NCBI RefSeq assembly: GCF_040548735.1
Contig: NZ_JBEPSD010000002.1
Span: forward strand, 186,001 to 250,000
Direction of reading: 5' to 3'
DNA: 64,000 nt
DNA from: Rhodanobacter soli
GTDB lineage: Bacteria > Pseudomonadota > Gammaproteobacteria > Xanthomonadales > Rhodanobacteraceae
Position numbers and translations under genes: made by a program. The notes under the pieces are model-generated. The model made no database searches. It saw only the letters and a program-made list of their open reading frames with translations, and was not told the origin of the DNA. Positions 21,203 to 30,388 of this stretch are shown in pieces (positions within the stretch are counted from its first letter, which is position 1; every line of letters starts with the position of its first letter).

Positions 21203-24200
21203 ATGAGTTCCCCCGCCAAGCACGTCCCCGCCAGCGCCACGCAGACGGAAACCACCCCACTGCGTTTCGTCACCGCGGCCAGCCTGTTCGATGGCCACGA
21301 CGCGGCGATCAACATCATGCGGCGCATTATCCAGTCTCAGGGCGCGGAGGTGATCCACCTGGGCCACAACCGCTCGGTCGAGGACGTGGTGCGCGCCGCG
21401 CTGCAGGAAGACGCCGACGCCATCGCGCTGTCGTCCTACCAGGGCGGTCACGTCGAGTACTTCAAGTACATGGTCGACATGCTGCGCGAGCGCGGCGCCG
21501 GCCACGTGCGCGTGTTCGGCGGCGGCGGCGGCACCATCACGCCGGAAGAGATCCGCGAGCTGCAGGCCTACGGCGTCGAGCGCATCTACCACCCGAACGA
21601 CGGCATGAAGCTCGGCCTGGTCGAAATGATCGAGGATGTGATGCAGCGCGCCGGCAGTGCTGCCGCGAAGCGCGCCGAGTCCGAAACCCGTGCGCTGCCC
21701 AAGGTCGACATCGACGACGAGATCTCGATCGGTCACATGCTCTCGGCGATCGAGGAAGGCAGGCTCGGCGACAGCGAACTCGAACACCAGCGCAAGCAGT
21801 GGAAGCTGGCCGGCAAGCACACCCCCGTGCTCGGCCTCACCGGCACCGGCGGCGCCGGCAAGTCGTCGGTGGTGGACGAACTGCTGCTGCGCTTCCTGCA
21901 CGCGTTCCCCGACATGCGCATCGCCGTGCTGGCGGTCGATCCCACCCGTCGCCGTTCCGGCGGCGCGCTGCTGGGCGATCGCATCCGCATGAACTCGCTG
22001 CGCAGCCATCGCGTCTACATGCGCTCGATGGCCACCCGCCGCCAGCACGCCGCCACCAGCATCGTGCTGCACGACTGCATCGACTTCCTGAAGAGCCAGC
22101 CATACGACCTGGTGATCGTCGAGACCGCCGGCATCGGCCAGAGCGATTCGGAGATCGTCGATCTGGTCGACTTCCCGGTCTACGTGATGACTAGCGACTA
22201 CGGCGCCGCCAGCCAGCTGGAGAAGATCGACATGATCGACTTCGCCGACCTGGTGGTGCTCAACAAGTTCGACAAGCGCGGCGCCGAAGACGCGCTGCGC
22301 GACGTGCGCAAGCAGTGGAAGCGCAACCACACCGCGTTCAGCGTGAAGGACGAGGACGTGCCGGTCTACCCGACCATCGCCAGCCAGTTCAACGATCCGG
22401 GCGTGACCTGGATGTTCACCAACCTGTGCCGCCTGATGCGCGAGAAGCTCGCGCTGCCGGCGGAGCAATGGTCGCCCCAGCTCGACACCACGCTGAAGGA
22501 ACCGCGCGCCACCGTGCTGATCCCCGGCGCCCGCGTGCGCTACCTCGCCGAAATCGCCGAGCAGGGCCGCGCCATCAACAGCGCCATCGCGCACCAGGCT
22601 GAGTTCGCCAGCAAGGCGCAGCATTACTACGAGGCGCTGAAGGAGCTGGGCGATCCGAAACTGCCGCGCCCGCTCGACCTCTACAGCAGCGCCGACTTGC
22701 ATCCCTCTCCCTCCGGGAGAGGGACCGAGGGTGAGGGTGCGGGCGGAGCGGGCAGCTCCATCTCAACCCCGAACCCTCACCCCCAGCCCCTCTCCCAAAG
22801 GGAGAGGGGAGTAGAAGACCGCTCCCTCATCCTCCTGCGCCAGCGCTACAACGCCGCGCTAAAGGAACTCAGCCACGAAGCCATTCACCAGCTGCGCGAA
22901 TGGCCGGCCCTGTACGAATCCGTCACCGCCGACGTCAACGAATACAAGGTGCGCGACAAGGTCATCCGCGTCGACAACTACCGCGAATCGCTGAGCCACC
23001 AGAAAGTGCCCAAGGTGGCGCCGCCGAAGTCGAAGGACTGGGGCGAGCTGGTGAGCTTCCTCGGCCGCGAAAACCTGCCCGGCCACTATCCGTACACCGG
23101 CGGCGTCTACCCGTACCGCCGCAGCGGCGAAGATCCCACCCGCATGTTCGCCGGCGAAGGCACGCCCGAGCGCACCAACCGCCGTTTCCATTACCTCAGC
23201 CAGGGCGGCGCCGCCACGCGCCTGTCCACCGCGTTCGACTCGGTCACCCTGTACGGCGAAGACCCCGCGCCGCGCCCGGACATCTACGGCAAGATCGGCA
23301 ACTCCGGCGTCAACATCGCCACGCTCGACGACATGAAGAAGCTGTACTCCGGCTTCGACCTCAGCGCGCCCAGCACCTCCGTCTCCATGACCATCAACGG
23401 CCCCGCGCCGATGATCCTGGCGATGTTCATGAACACCGCCATCGACCAGAACGTCGAGAAGTACCTCAAGGAAGACGAACAGCGCTGGGCCACCGCGCAG
23501 CAGACCATCGGCAAGCTGTACAAGAACGTGTCGCGCCCGCAGTACCACGGCGACCTGCCCAAGGGTAACGACGGCTTAGGGCTGGGCCTGCTCGGCGTCT
23601 GCGGCGACGAACTGGTCGACGCGGAGACCTACGCCCGCATCAAGGCCGACACGCTCACCAAGGTGCGCGGCACCGTGCAGGCCGACATCCTGAAGGAAGA
23701 CCAGGCGCAGAACACCTGCATCTTCTCCACCGAATTCGCGCTGCGCATGATGGGCGACATCCAGCAGTACTTCGTCGACCACAAGGTGCGCAACTTCTAC
23801 TCGGTGTCGATCAGCGGTTACCACATCGCCGAAGCCGGCGCGAACCCGATCAGCCAGCTCGCCTTCACCCTCAGCAACGGCTTCACCATCGTCGAGTACT
23901 ATCTCGCCCGCGGCATGAAGGTGGACGACTTCGCGCCCAACCTGAGCTTCTTCTTCTCCAACGGCATGGACCCGGAATACACCGTCATCGGCCGCGTCGC
24001 CCGCCGCATCTGGGCTCGCGCCATGCGCGAGCGCTACGGCGCCAGCAGCCGCAGCCAGATGATGAAGTACCACATCCAGACTTCAGGCCGCTCGCTGCAC
24101 GCGCAGGAAATCCAGTTCAACGACATCCGCACCACGCTGCAGGCGATGTACGCGCTGTTCGACAATTGCAACTCGCTGCACACCAACGCCTACGACGAAG

Positions 24201-24769
24201 CCATCACCACGCCCACCGAGGAAAGCGTGCGCCGCGCGGTGGCGATCCAGATGATCATCAACAAGGAGCTGGGCCTCAACTTCAACGAGAACCCGTGGCA
24301 GGGCAGCTACGTCGTCGACACCCTCACCGACTTGGTCGAGGAAGCGGTGTACAAGGAGTTCGAGGCGATCAGCGAGCGCGGCGGCGTGCTCGGCGCGATG
24401 GACACCATGTACCAGCGCGGCAAGATCCAGGAAGAGTCGATGTACTACGAGCACAAGAAGCATGATGGGTCGTTGCCGTTGATTGGGGTTAATACCTTCC
24501 TGCCGAAGGATCATGGGGGGGAGATTGCGACCGAGATCGAGTTGATCCGCTCGACGGAGGAGGAGAAGGGTGCGCAGATTGCCAACGTGAAGCGGTATGG
24601 GGAGGCGCGGAATGCGTTGGCTTCAGACAGTTTGAAAGTGCTGCAAACCACCGCGCGCGATCGGCGCAACGTGTTCGAGCAGCTGATCGAGGCGGTGAAG
24701 TACAACTCGCTGGGGCAGATCAGTCATGCGTTGTATGACGTGGGTGGAGAGTATCGGCGGAATATGTAG
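21203..24769 (+). CDS. icmF: Fused isobutyryl-CoA mutase (IcmF)
   Basis: An 1188-residue adenosylcobalamin-dependent mutase fused to its own G-protein chaperone. In order it has a B12-binding domain ([14 protein letters not shown] near residue 32), a MeaB-like GTPase with P-loop GTGGAGKSS near residue 217, a linker, and the acyl-CoA mutase barrel from about residue 620. Phe649 (RMFAGEG) and Gln836 (DQAQNT) occupy the positions that are Tyr and Arg in methylmalonyl-CoA mutase. Phe and Gln there mark isobutyryl/butyryl-CoA selectivity. About 36 residues of the linker (from ~501) are encoded by an intergenic-type palindromic repeat read in frame. The ATG at 21203 fits the family start. It links valine breakdown to butyryl-CoA. 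Confidence 0.95.
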   Translation: MSSPAKHVPASATQTETTPLRFVTAASLFDGHDAAINIMRRIIQSQGAEVIHLGHNRSVEDVVRAALQEDADAIALSSYQGGHVEYFKYMVDMLRERGAGHVRVFGGGGGTITPEEIRELQAYGVERIYHPNDGMKLGLVEMIEDVMQRAGSAAAKRAESETRALPKVDIDDEISIGHMLSAIEEGRLGDSELEHQRKQWKLAGKHTPVLGLTGTGGAGKSSVVDELLLRFLHAFPDMRIAVLAVDPTRRRSGGALLGDRIRMNSLRSHRVYMRSMATRRQHAATSIVLHDCIDFLKSQPYDLVIVETAGIGQSDSEIVDLVDFPVYVMTSDYGAASQLEKIDMIDFADLVVLNKFDKRGAEDALRDVRKQWKRNHTAFSVKDEDVPVYPTIASQFNDPGVTWMFTNLCRLMREKLALPAEQWSPQLDTTLKEPRATVLIPGARVRYLAEIAEQGRAINSAIAHQAEFASKAQHYYEALKELGDPKLPRPLDLYSSADLHPSPSGRGTEGEGAGGAGSSISTPNPHPQPLSQRERGVEDRSLILLRQRYNAALKELSHEAIHQLREWPALYESVTADVNEYKVRDKVIRVDNYRESLSHQKVPKVAPPKSKDWGELVSFLGRENLPGHYPYTGGVYPYRRSGEDPTRMFAGEGTPERTNRRFHYLSQGGAATRLSTAFDSVTLYGEDPAPRPDIYGKIGNSGVNIATLDDMKKLYSGFDLSAPSTSVSMTINGPAPMILAMFMNTAIDQNVEKYLKEDEQRWATAQQTIGKLYKNVSRPQYHGDLPKGNDGLGLGLLGVCGDELVDAETYARIKADTLTKVRGTVQADILKEDQAQNTCIFSTEFALRMMGDIQQYFVDHKVRNFYSVSISGYHIAEAGANPISQLAFTLSNGFTIVEYYLARGMKVDDFAPNLSFFFSNGMDPEYTVIGRVARRIWARAMRERYGASSRSQMMKYHIQTSGRSLHAQEIQFNDIRTTLQAMYALFDNCNSLHTNAYDEAITTPTEESVRRAVAIQMIINKELGLNFNENPWQGSYVVDTLTDLVEEAVYKEFEAISERGGVLGAMDTMYQRGKIQEESMYYEHKKHDGSLPLIGVNTFLPKDHGGEIATEIELIRSTEEEKGAQIANVKRYGEARNALASDSLKVLQTTARDRRNVFEQLIEAVKYNSLGQISHALYDVGGEYRRNM
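22703..22811. repeat. In-frame palindromic repeat within icmF
   Basis: CCCTCTCCCTCCGGGAGAGGG at the left end and CCCCTCTCCCAAAGGGAGAGGGG at the right end are hairpins in their own right. GAGGGTGAGGGT and ACCCTCACCC inside them are also complementary, giving a nested ~109-bp palindrome. Such sequences normally lie between genes. Here it is read through as a Ser/Pro/Gly-rich stretch ([14 protein letters not shown]...). Confidence 0.85.
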
Positions 24770-24796
24770 CCCAGCCCTCTTCCACGACTGCGAACG

Positions 24797-24823
24797 AAAA
24801 GGGCGCCTTCATGCGCCCTTTTT
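24797..24823 (+). terminator. Intrinsic terminator of icmF
   Basis: AAAGGGCGC (24798-24806) and GCGCCCTTT (24813-24821) form a perfect 9-bp stem with a 6-base loop and a five-T run, 28 bp after the icmF stop. Confidence 0.9.
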
Positions 24824-24955
24824 CACAATAGTCTGGACGAGTGTTTAGCAGTTAAAAGCGCCTCGCGCGCGGGGCTGAAGCAGGCCTTCGGTTATCACCC
24901 CGTTGCACGGTGGGGTTAGGAGAGCGATAGTCATCCTAAGGGATTGGGGGACACA

Positions 24956-27192
24956 ATGATTCGGTCAATACGCTTGGCGGACGTTGCCACCTATGCTGCT
25001 GTCGGCGCCCAAATGGGGCCGTTGTCGACATGCAATTTTGTCTACGGTCCGAATGGGGCCGGTAAAACCACACTTTCACGCTACCTGTTCGCAACGGGGG
25101 CTCCAGCCTTCAACAGTTGCTCTGTCACGTGGGAGAACAACCGGGCGCTCCGGACGGTGGTCTACAACCGAGACTTCGTCGACCAAGTCTTCAACGAGAA
25201 AGGTAGGGTCAAAGGTGTCTTCACCCTTGGCAAGGAGGGAGTCGACCTCAAAGACCGCATGGATGCGCTGTCAGAGAAGCTGAAAGAAGAGGTGGCCAAG
25301 CATCGGCGCCTAACGGTCACGCTCGAAGGCGAGGACGGCAAGGGAGGCAAAAGGGCGGAACTGGAAGCGGCTTCGAAGGAGCTGAAGGATGCGTGCCTGA
25401 AACAGACGCGAAAGCACGAGAAGGAATTCGAGCAGGCACTTGCGGGTGTCCGGGGCAACAGCGCTGTCTTCATGACGAAGTTCCTGGCTGAGCGGAGCAA
25501 CAACAAGGGAACACTCTACGACTTCGGGATACTCAGGGAGCGAGCCCGGTCTGTTTTTGCCAGCAACCCCACCCGGATAGAGCCGTTGTCAGCGCCGGAC
25601 GGGTCAAGGCTCAAGACGCTGAAGAGGACGACATCTTCGCTAAGCCCATCGTCGGCAAGGGAGACGTCAACATTGCCGCCCTCATTGCCAGGCTCCAGAG
25701 CTCTGATTGGGTAGCGGAAGGTGCGGTATTCCTCCGGGAGAGCCGCCCTCAATGTCCGTTCTGCCAGCAAAAGGTGCCGGACTCGCTGGAACGGGAACTG
25801 ACCGACTTCTTTGATGAGTCCTTCACCGCCGCCAAGGCGCACCTCGGCAGGGTGGTCAACGACTACGGTGAAGAGGCAGTCGTTGTCCGGATCGCTCTTA
25901 ATGCACTCATGACCGCGCCTGTGCCGTACCACGACCCTGTCGAGCTTGAACAGCTGCTCGACGTGTTTGATGCACGCCTCTCCGCAGCCCAGCTCCAGAT
26001 GACAAGGAAGGTGGAAGGACCCAGCGCCATTTTTGAGATAGAAGGGGTGTCGTCCTCACTTGAAGACATCCGGAAATTTGTCACTACCGCCAACGAACGA
26101 ATTGCCGAGCACAATCGCCGGGTGGCAAACGCGGGCGCCGAGAAGACCAGGCTTACTGCGGACTTCTGGCGATACCTGATTGACGTCGAGTTCAAGGACG
26201 CAGCTGCCACCTACGACAGGATCAACGGTACTGTCGGCAAGGCAGTCCAGGCGCTCGGAGCTCAGATACTGCAGTCCATGGCGGATCACGCAAGGCTCAA
26301 GCAGGAGCTGGAAGAGTTGGAACAAAAAACGACGGGCACCCAGCCGACGGTGGACAAAATCAACCACACGTTGCGGTGGTTCAACTTCACCAACTTCCAT
26401 CTTGCTCCGGCTGATGAAGCGCACACCTATCAGCTCATTCGTCAGAACGGTGCGCCGGCTCATGTCAGTCTGAGTGAGGGTGAGCGAACGTTCGTGACGT
26501 TCCTCTATTTCTACCACCTCGCACAGGCCGGCGACTCGTCCACAGGCGTTGAGGACGACCGGGTCGTGGTGCTCGACGACCCCATCTCCAGCCTCGATAG
26601 CGACATCCTGTTCATCGTCTCAACCCTCGTACGAGAAATCGCCGACATGGCCCGGGACGGCACCGGACCCATCAAGCAGGTGCTGGTCCTTACCCACAAT
26701 GTGTACTTCCACAAGGAAATAACCTTTGCCAGAAACGGTGGAGCACTGCCGAAGACTGCCTACTGGACGTGCAGAAAGAAGAGCGGCTGGACGGAGATGG
26801 TTGGACCGATGGACACCAACCCGGTCAAGAGCTCATACCAGCTCCTTTGGCACGACGTTCGAAAACCAGAGGGGCATTCGGAAACGTTGCCGAACACCAT
26901 GCGACGCATCTTCGATAGCTACTTCAAGCTGCTCGGCGGGGTGGATGTGCACAAAAAATCCGCGGAGTTCGAAGGTGACGACTGCCTTGCCTGCAATGCA
27001 CTGCTGTCTTGGGCGAACGACGCGTCACACGCAGTCCACGACGATGTCTATATGGCTCCAGGCGATATCCCCACCGAGGTGTACCTAGATGTGTTTCGCC
27101 GTGTCTTCGAAAAGCTTGGGCACGAAGGCCATTACCGCATGATGATGGGGGATGACTTCGAGGAAGTTGTTCCCGAAACAGAAGCGGCTTAG
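24956..27192 (+). pseudogene. RloC-like AAA ATPase (COG4694 type), split by a frameshift
   Basis: Two frames together encode one ~745-residue ABC-type ATPase. Frame A (from 24956) holds Walker A YGPNGAGKTT near residue 30 and a coiled coil. It reads correctly to about 25,615 (VFASNPTRIEPL...) and then runs into a stop at 25714. Frame B is open from before that point and continues the protein: DDIFAKPIVGKGDVNIAAL, a zinc-hook-like CPFCQQ near 25,755, LSEGERTFV, Walker B VVVLDDPISSLDSD and the H-loop LTHN. One missing base near 25,620 would join them. RloC proteins are anticodon nucleases active against phage. The C-terminus has R-x3-D (RRIFD) and a His 38 residues later (SHAVHDD), loosely like the PrrC/RloC R-x3-E...H set. 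GC content is lower than in neighbours. Function as a nuclease is unproven. Confidence 0.75.
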
Positions 27193-27209
27193 CCGGATGG
27201 CAAACAAAC

Positions 27210-27310
27210 AAGGGGGTCAGATTCATTTAATCCCAGTTTTTGGCGGATTGGGTGGTCTTCCGCGGGGTCTAACGCTGACTGAGAAAGCAAAAGGAGTCAG
27301 AGACATTATT
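27210..27310 (+). repeat. Two REP-like motif copies after the RloC-like gene
   Basis: AAGGGGGTCAGATTCATTTAATCCC starts at 27210, 18 bp after the ATPase stop, and AAAAGGAGTCAGAGACATTATT starts at 27289. Both fit the degenerate A-rich/GGGGTCAG pattern repeated through this region. No coding frame is supported between 27193 and 27379. Confidence 0.65.
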
Positions 27311-27379
27311 GTTGGAGCCTGAGTGTCTCCATCCCGTTTTCGATGTTCGCTCATCAATACAAAGAAGTGAGGCTATCTT

Positions 27380-27967
27380 GTGAACCGATACAAGGAGCAG
27401 TTGAAGCGTCACCTCGGGTTTATTTCTCGCTCCTGCCAGCTCTACGACGACGGAATCGACGAAGAAGCGATTCGAATTGGAACTTCGCTGCGAGTGCTTT
27501 TGCACGATCGCGGACGGAACGTTTCTTTGCTGACTCACTTGCATGCCAAGGAGTCACTTAAATTGCTGACTACGGTAAGGCCTCATCCGCCGACGCCCGG
27601 CGGATCGTATGACGCACTTACCGTCCTTGCTCCAACGAAATTCAGGATGACTAGCCCTGCACTTGGGGGAGGTGATTTTAGGGACTTTATCCCGGTCAAA
27701 AACTGGTGGGAGCAGGTTGTCTTTGCAAGGGATGGCTCACTAATGGCGCGAGGCGATGTCATACTGACAAGCACCGATAGAGATGGGGGCGCTCATATTG
27801 ATTCTGATGTTGGCCCTCTGGGGCGCGTTCTGATGGAAGGAGTGTTTTGGACGGATGGTCTCATGGGTGGTAGGTCGGTTGATCTCGGCAATAGCCATTT
27901 TTTGGCTTTGCGACAGTTTGGCTTCGAGATGCTCGGGTCCAATGAGCTGTTGACTCTTGCGCAGTAG
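27380..27967 (+). CDS. Hypothetical protein, accessory region
   Basis: A 195-residue protein I cannot assign to a characterised family. It starts at a GTG (27380) with GAGG about nine bases upstream. The N-terminal ~50 residues (RHLGFISRSCQLYDDGIDEE, then AIRIGTSLRVLLHD) are a predicted helical module that I recall from unannotated proteins of many bacteria. The middle includes WWEQVVFARDGSLMARGDVI, probably beta-strands. No signal peptide or membrane segment is visible, so it should be cytoplasmic. GC content is below the window average. REP-like motifs bound it on both sides, and it lies on the same strand downstream of the RloC-like gene. Confidence 0.7.
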   Translation: MNRYKEQLKRHLGFISRSCQLYDDGIDEEAIRIGTSLRVLLHDRGRNVSLLTHLHAKESLKLLTTVRPHPPTPGGSYDALTVLAPTKFRMTSPALGGGDFRDFIPVKNWWEQVVFARDGSLMARGDVILTSTDRDGGAHIDSDVGPLGRVLMEGVFWTDGLMGGRSVDLGNSHFLALRQFGFEMLGSNELLTLAQ

Positions 27968-28006
27968 CAGGAGCAAAAGGGGGCACCATTTCGCCGCCGG
28001 GGTCAA

Positions 28007-28035
28007 CAAAAAGGTCAGGTTCACTTACACCCGTT
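28007..28035 (+). repeat. REP-like motif copy
   Basis: AAAAAGGTCAGGTTCACTTAC begins 40 bp after the stop of the preceding hypothetical gene. It shares GGTCAGGTTCAC with the copies at 28735 and 57269. Confidence 0.75.
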
Positions 28036-28049
28036 TGAACTCACGTAAC

Positions 28050-28098
28050 CGGGACGGAGGAAGTTAAATGGGGGTCGCTCTTAACTTCCTCCGTCCCG
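28050..28098. repeat. 18-bp perfect inverted repeat around a spurious start codon
   Basis: CGGGACGGAGGAAGTTAA (28050-28067) is matched exactly in reverse complement at 28081-28098 with a 13-base loop, followed by a T run. The GGGACGGAGGAAGT core also occurs once at about 31216. An in-frame ATG lies in the loop at 28068. Confidence 0.9.
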
Positions 28099-28136
28099 TT
28101 TTTCCGCGTTTTTCCGGCTGCTTTTGGAACAAGGGG

Positions 28137-28673
28137 ATGGAGATGCCACAGGGGCTTTGGATTGCGGTCGCGTCAGGCGTGCTCGGTGCTGGTCTGACCC
28201 AATGTTTGGTCTGGATTCGTGAGGCGCTCACTTCGCGCCGTTCGCGGCACTACTCAGCGCTCCGCCTCGCGCTTATGTGCGAACACTACGCGCTAGATTG
28301 CGCGTCTGATGTCGAGCTGCGAACGGACCATCATGAAGAAGGCAATTCCATTCTTCCTGCGGGCATGAAACTTCCGCCTCTCCCTGACTTTCCAAAGGAT
28401 ATCGAGTTTCGATCACTTCCAGCTGCGCTTGTTGAACCGGTGTTCTCCCTCGCCGCAGAGGTGCGCTTTTCGGAAAGCTCTTTGTCCTATATTTCGCAAC
28501 ATTTAGATGGCGAGGAATTGGTTGACGAGTATCTCGCAGTCGTTGCAAAGCGCGGAATTCAGGCGTGGGAACTCGGGAAAACTATTCGAAAAGGGGCAGG
28601 GCTTTCAGAGGCCGTCTTGAATCTAGGAGATTGGGACTTCATCGCAGTCATGAAACAGTACTCTCCTGACTAG
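28137..28673 (+). CDS. Hypothetical protein with N-terminal membrane anchor
   Basis: A 178-residue protein with one predicted transmembrane helix at the N-terminus (LWIAVASGVLGAGLTQCLVW), followed by a soluble, largely helical domain (ALRLALMCEHYALDCASDVE, then an acidic stretch). I recognise no family. I preferred the ATG at 28137, or equally 28143 six bases on, because an open frame from 28068 would begin inside a hairpin loop and add unlikely residues. The GC content is low for the window. A small anchored protein beside a defence-type ATPase recalls membrane effectors of phage defence modules, but nothing in the sequence proves this. Confidence 0.65.
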   Translation: MEMPQGLWIAVASGVLGAGLTQCLVWIREALTSRRSRHYSALRLALMCEHYALDCASDVELRTDHHEEGNSILPAGMKLPPLPDFPKDIEFRSLPAALVEPVFSLAAEVRFSESSLSYISQHLDGEELVDEYLAVVAKRGIQAWELGKTIRKGAGLSEAVLNLGDWDFIAVMKQYSPD

Positions 28674-28734
28674 CAAAGAAGAAAAAGCGAAACCAGGACG
28701 GATGCTGAGGTTTCCCCACGTTTTCATGTCGCTG

Positions 28735-28758
28735 AAAAACGGGGTCAGGTTCACGTTC
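28735..28758 (+). repeat. REP-like motif at left junction of the rearranged RAYT
   Basis: AAAAACGGGGTCAGGTTCAC is a full-length copy of the motif. RAYT-homologous sequence begins directly after it. Confidence 0.8.
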
Positions 28759-29217
28759 GCGCGCAATTACGTGGGCTTGTTCAATGGTCGGCACGGGCGT
28801 ACAGGAACACTGTGGGAAGGTCGCTTCAAAGCTTGCCTGGTGGATTCGGGGCGCTACTTCTTGACCTGTAGTCGTTACATCGAACTCAATCCGGTTCGCG
28901 CCTGGATGGTGGCGCGGCCAGACGAGCACGCCCGGTCGAGCTACGGTGCCAACGCGGAGGGACGCCCAGATCCGCTGCTTGCTCCGCATCCCGAGTATCT
29001 GGGGCTTGGCACAGACCCGGCAAGTCGCGCTTCGGCATACCGGGCTTTGTTTGCCGAGGCGTTGCCCGACGATCTTGTCGAAGAGATCCGTATCCACTTG
29101 CAGCAGCAGAAGGTGCTTGGGACGGATCGGTTTCGGTCGTGGGTTGAAGAGAGAACCGGTCGATTTGTTACCGTGCGGCCGGCAGGTCGTCCGCCGGCAG
29201 GTCCAAATTGTCCCTGA
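28759..29217 (+). pseudogene. RAYT (REP-associated tyrosine transposase), C-terminal half
   Basis: Open on the plus strand, this stretch encodes the C-terminal part of an IS200/Y1-like RAYT. ARNYVGLFNGRHGRTGTLWE contains the Tyr expected to be the nucleophile. SRYIELNPVRAWMV and the helical tail follow, ending GRPPAGPNCP. The N-terminal half, with the HUH histidines, is absent on this strand and lies at 29226-29423 on the other. The open frame extends back to an ATG at 28702, but the first ~19 residues come from the REP-like motif and flanking DNA, so this is probably not a functional start. A single working transposase cannot be made from this arrangement. Confidence 0.85.
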
Positions 29218-29228
29218 CACCTTTTTGT
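29204..29228 (-). repeat. REP-like motif at right junction of the rearranged RAYT
   Basis: On the minus strand this reads AAAAAGGTGTCAGGGACAATTT, inverted relative to the copy at 28735. It separates the two halves of the RAYT. Confidence 0.75.
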
Positions 29229-29423
29229 CAGCAGCAGATGAATATGATTTCCCATGAAGACATAGGCATGGACGGCAATGCCATGTTCGGCCGTCGCATC
29301 ACATAGCAGGTCGTAGAAGTGGCGGCGATCGACATCGTCAACGAAGATCGCACAGCGGTTCACACCCCGCTGCGTGACATGGAGCGGGCATCCGGGAAGT
29401 TCTGGACGTGGGCGGCGCGGCAT
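29226..29423 (-). pseudogene. RAYT transposase, N-terminal half
   Basis: Read on the minus strand, 66 residues match the start of a RAYT: MPRRPRPELPGCPLHVTQRG, then the HUH signature NHIHLLLT. After LLLT the frame runs into REP-like sequence (AAAAAGGTGTCAGGGAC) and then antisense through the C-terminal half, so homology stops at 29226. Together with 28759-29217 it would make most of one RAYT, lacking about 15-25 residues at the join. Its strand places it tail to tail with the other half. Both pieces appear dead as a protein. Confidence 0.85.
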
Positions 29424-29548
29424 ACAACGAGCCTAAAGCTGGCTGGTTGGTGGCGCAGTCAGGGAAGGGGGGATGGCGGTCGGCGATGGGTGACTGCGCT
29501 TCTTAATGCCCTCGCCGGAACTGACTCTGACCTGCTTTGATCAAGCGG

Positions 29549-30193
29549 TTATGGAAGGGGCGCTTCAGCGAGCCATGCCTTCCTGGACCGACAGGTTTCC
29601 ATGGCGCGCTTGTAGGCTTCGCGTGCGCTGGTGCGGGCCATATAGGAGTGTTCTGCTTCGCCGAGAGTGACGCCTCCAGCTCTTTGGGCGAGCTGCAGCG
29701 CGTAGGTCACCGAAATGTCGGCGGCCGTGAAGGTCTCGCCGGCAAGATAGGGCGTGCGTGCAAGCTGCCGCGTCACCAAGGTCAGCCGGCTTTCGAAAAC
29801 ACTTAGCGCCTGGCCGGCACTCCAGTTCTGCCGCTCGGACTCTGGCGCAAAATGGCGGGCGCCAACGACGAAGTAGATGGAGGCTGCGAGGCCGGCTTCG
29901 CCGAGGTGGAGAAACTGTTGGTAGGCGGGGAAGGCCGGATCGTGCGGGTCGGGCGCGAGCGGCGTCGGCCCGTAGCGGGCCATCAGGTACTCCATGATCG
30001 CAATGGACTCGACCATCGTGACGTCGTCGTCCTGAACCGCTGGAATGAAACCGGCAGGGTTGATGGCCAGGAACTCCGCGTCCTTCTCGACGCCGGCCAG
30101 AAGATCCACCGGCCTCAGCCGGTACGCAAGCCCCATCTCTTCCAGCAACCAGACGACCCGGAAGCCTCTCCCTTCACCAAAGACGGTGATCAT
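29549..30193 (-). CDS. Glutathione S-transferase family protein
   Basis: A 214-residue GST. The thioredoxin-like N-terminal domain has MITVFGEGRGFRVVWLLEEM and the cis-Pro/glutathione loop NPAGFIPAVQDDD, then MVESIAIMEYL. The helical C-terminal domain has AGETFTAADISV, the GST N-capping box. It is probably a detoxification enzyme with unknown substrate. The ATG at 30193 follows AAAGGG at good spacing; an in-frame ATG at 30262 adds 23 unconserved residues. It lies between the RAYT remnant and the SpoIIAA-like gene and shows ordinary GC content. Confidence 0.88.
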   Translation of the reverse strand: MITVFGEGRGFRVVWLLEEMGLAYRLRPVDLLAGVEKDAEFLAINPAGFIPAVQDDDVTMVESIAIMEYLMARYGPTPLAPDPHDPAFPAYQQFLHLGEAGLAASIYFVVGARHFAPESERQNWSAGQALSVFESRLTLVTRQLARTPYLAGETFTAADISVTYALQLAQRAGGVTLGEAEHSYMARTSAREAYKRAMETCRSRKAWLAEAPLP

Positions 30194-30292
30194 CTCGCAG
30201 CCCTTTCTAGATTCGGCCGGCCCCCTATCGGAAAGACGAATGGGAACATCGAAACTCGACATCGCCGGCGGAATCCATGCAAAAGCAGCGCA

Positions 30293-30358
30293 AAACAGGG
30301 GTCGGGTCGCTGGCTGACCGGAAAACAGGGGGCAGAGTGCACTTCCCGTGGTTGTTTT
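30293..30358 (+). repeat. Paired REP-like motif copies
   Basis: AAAACAGGGGTCGGGTCGC and AAAACAGGGGGCAGAGTGCACTT lie 29 bp apart, and the second runs into a GTTTTCC tail that is partly complementary. They fill the space between the GST start and the 3' end of the SpoIIAA-like gene. Confidence 0.65.
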
Positions 30359-30388
30359 CCGGCTCGAAGTTTTGCCTGACGTGTGCGT

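Noticed and set aside
25590..25640. Programmed ribosomal frameshift in the RloC-like gene
   Set aside because: No slippery heptamer or stable downstream hairpin is obvious; a simple indel is more likely.
29510..29545. A further REP-like copy (GGAACTGACTCTGACCTGCTTT)
   Set aside because: Too few matches to the core to count without an alignment.
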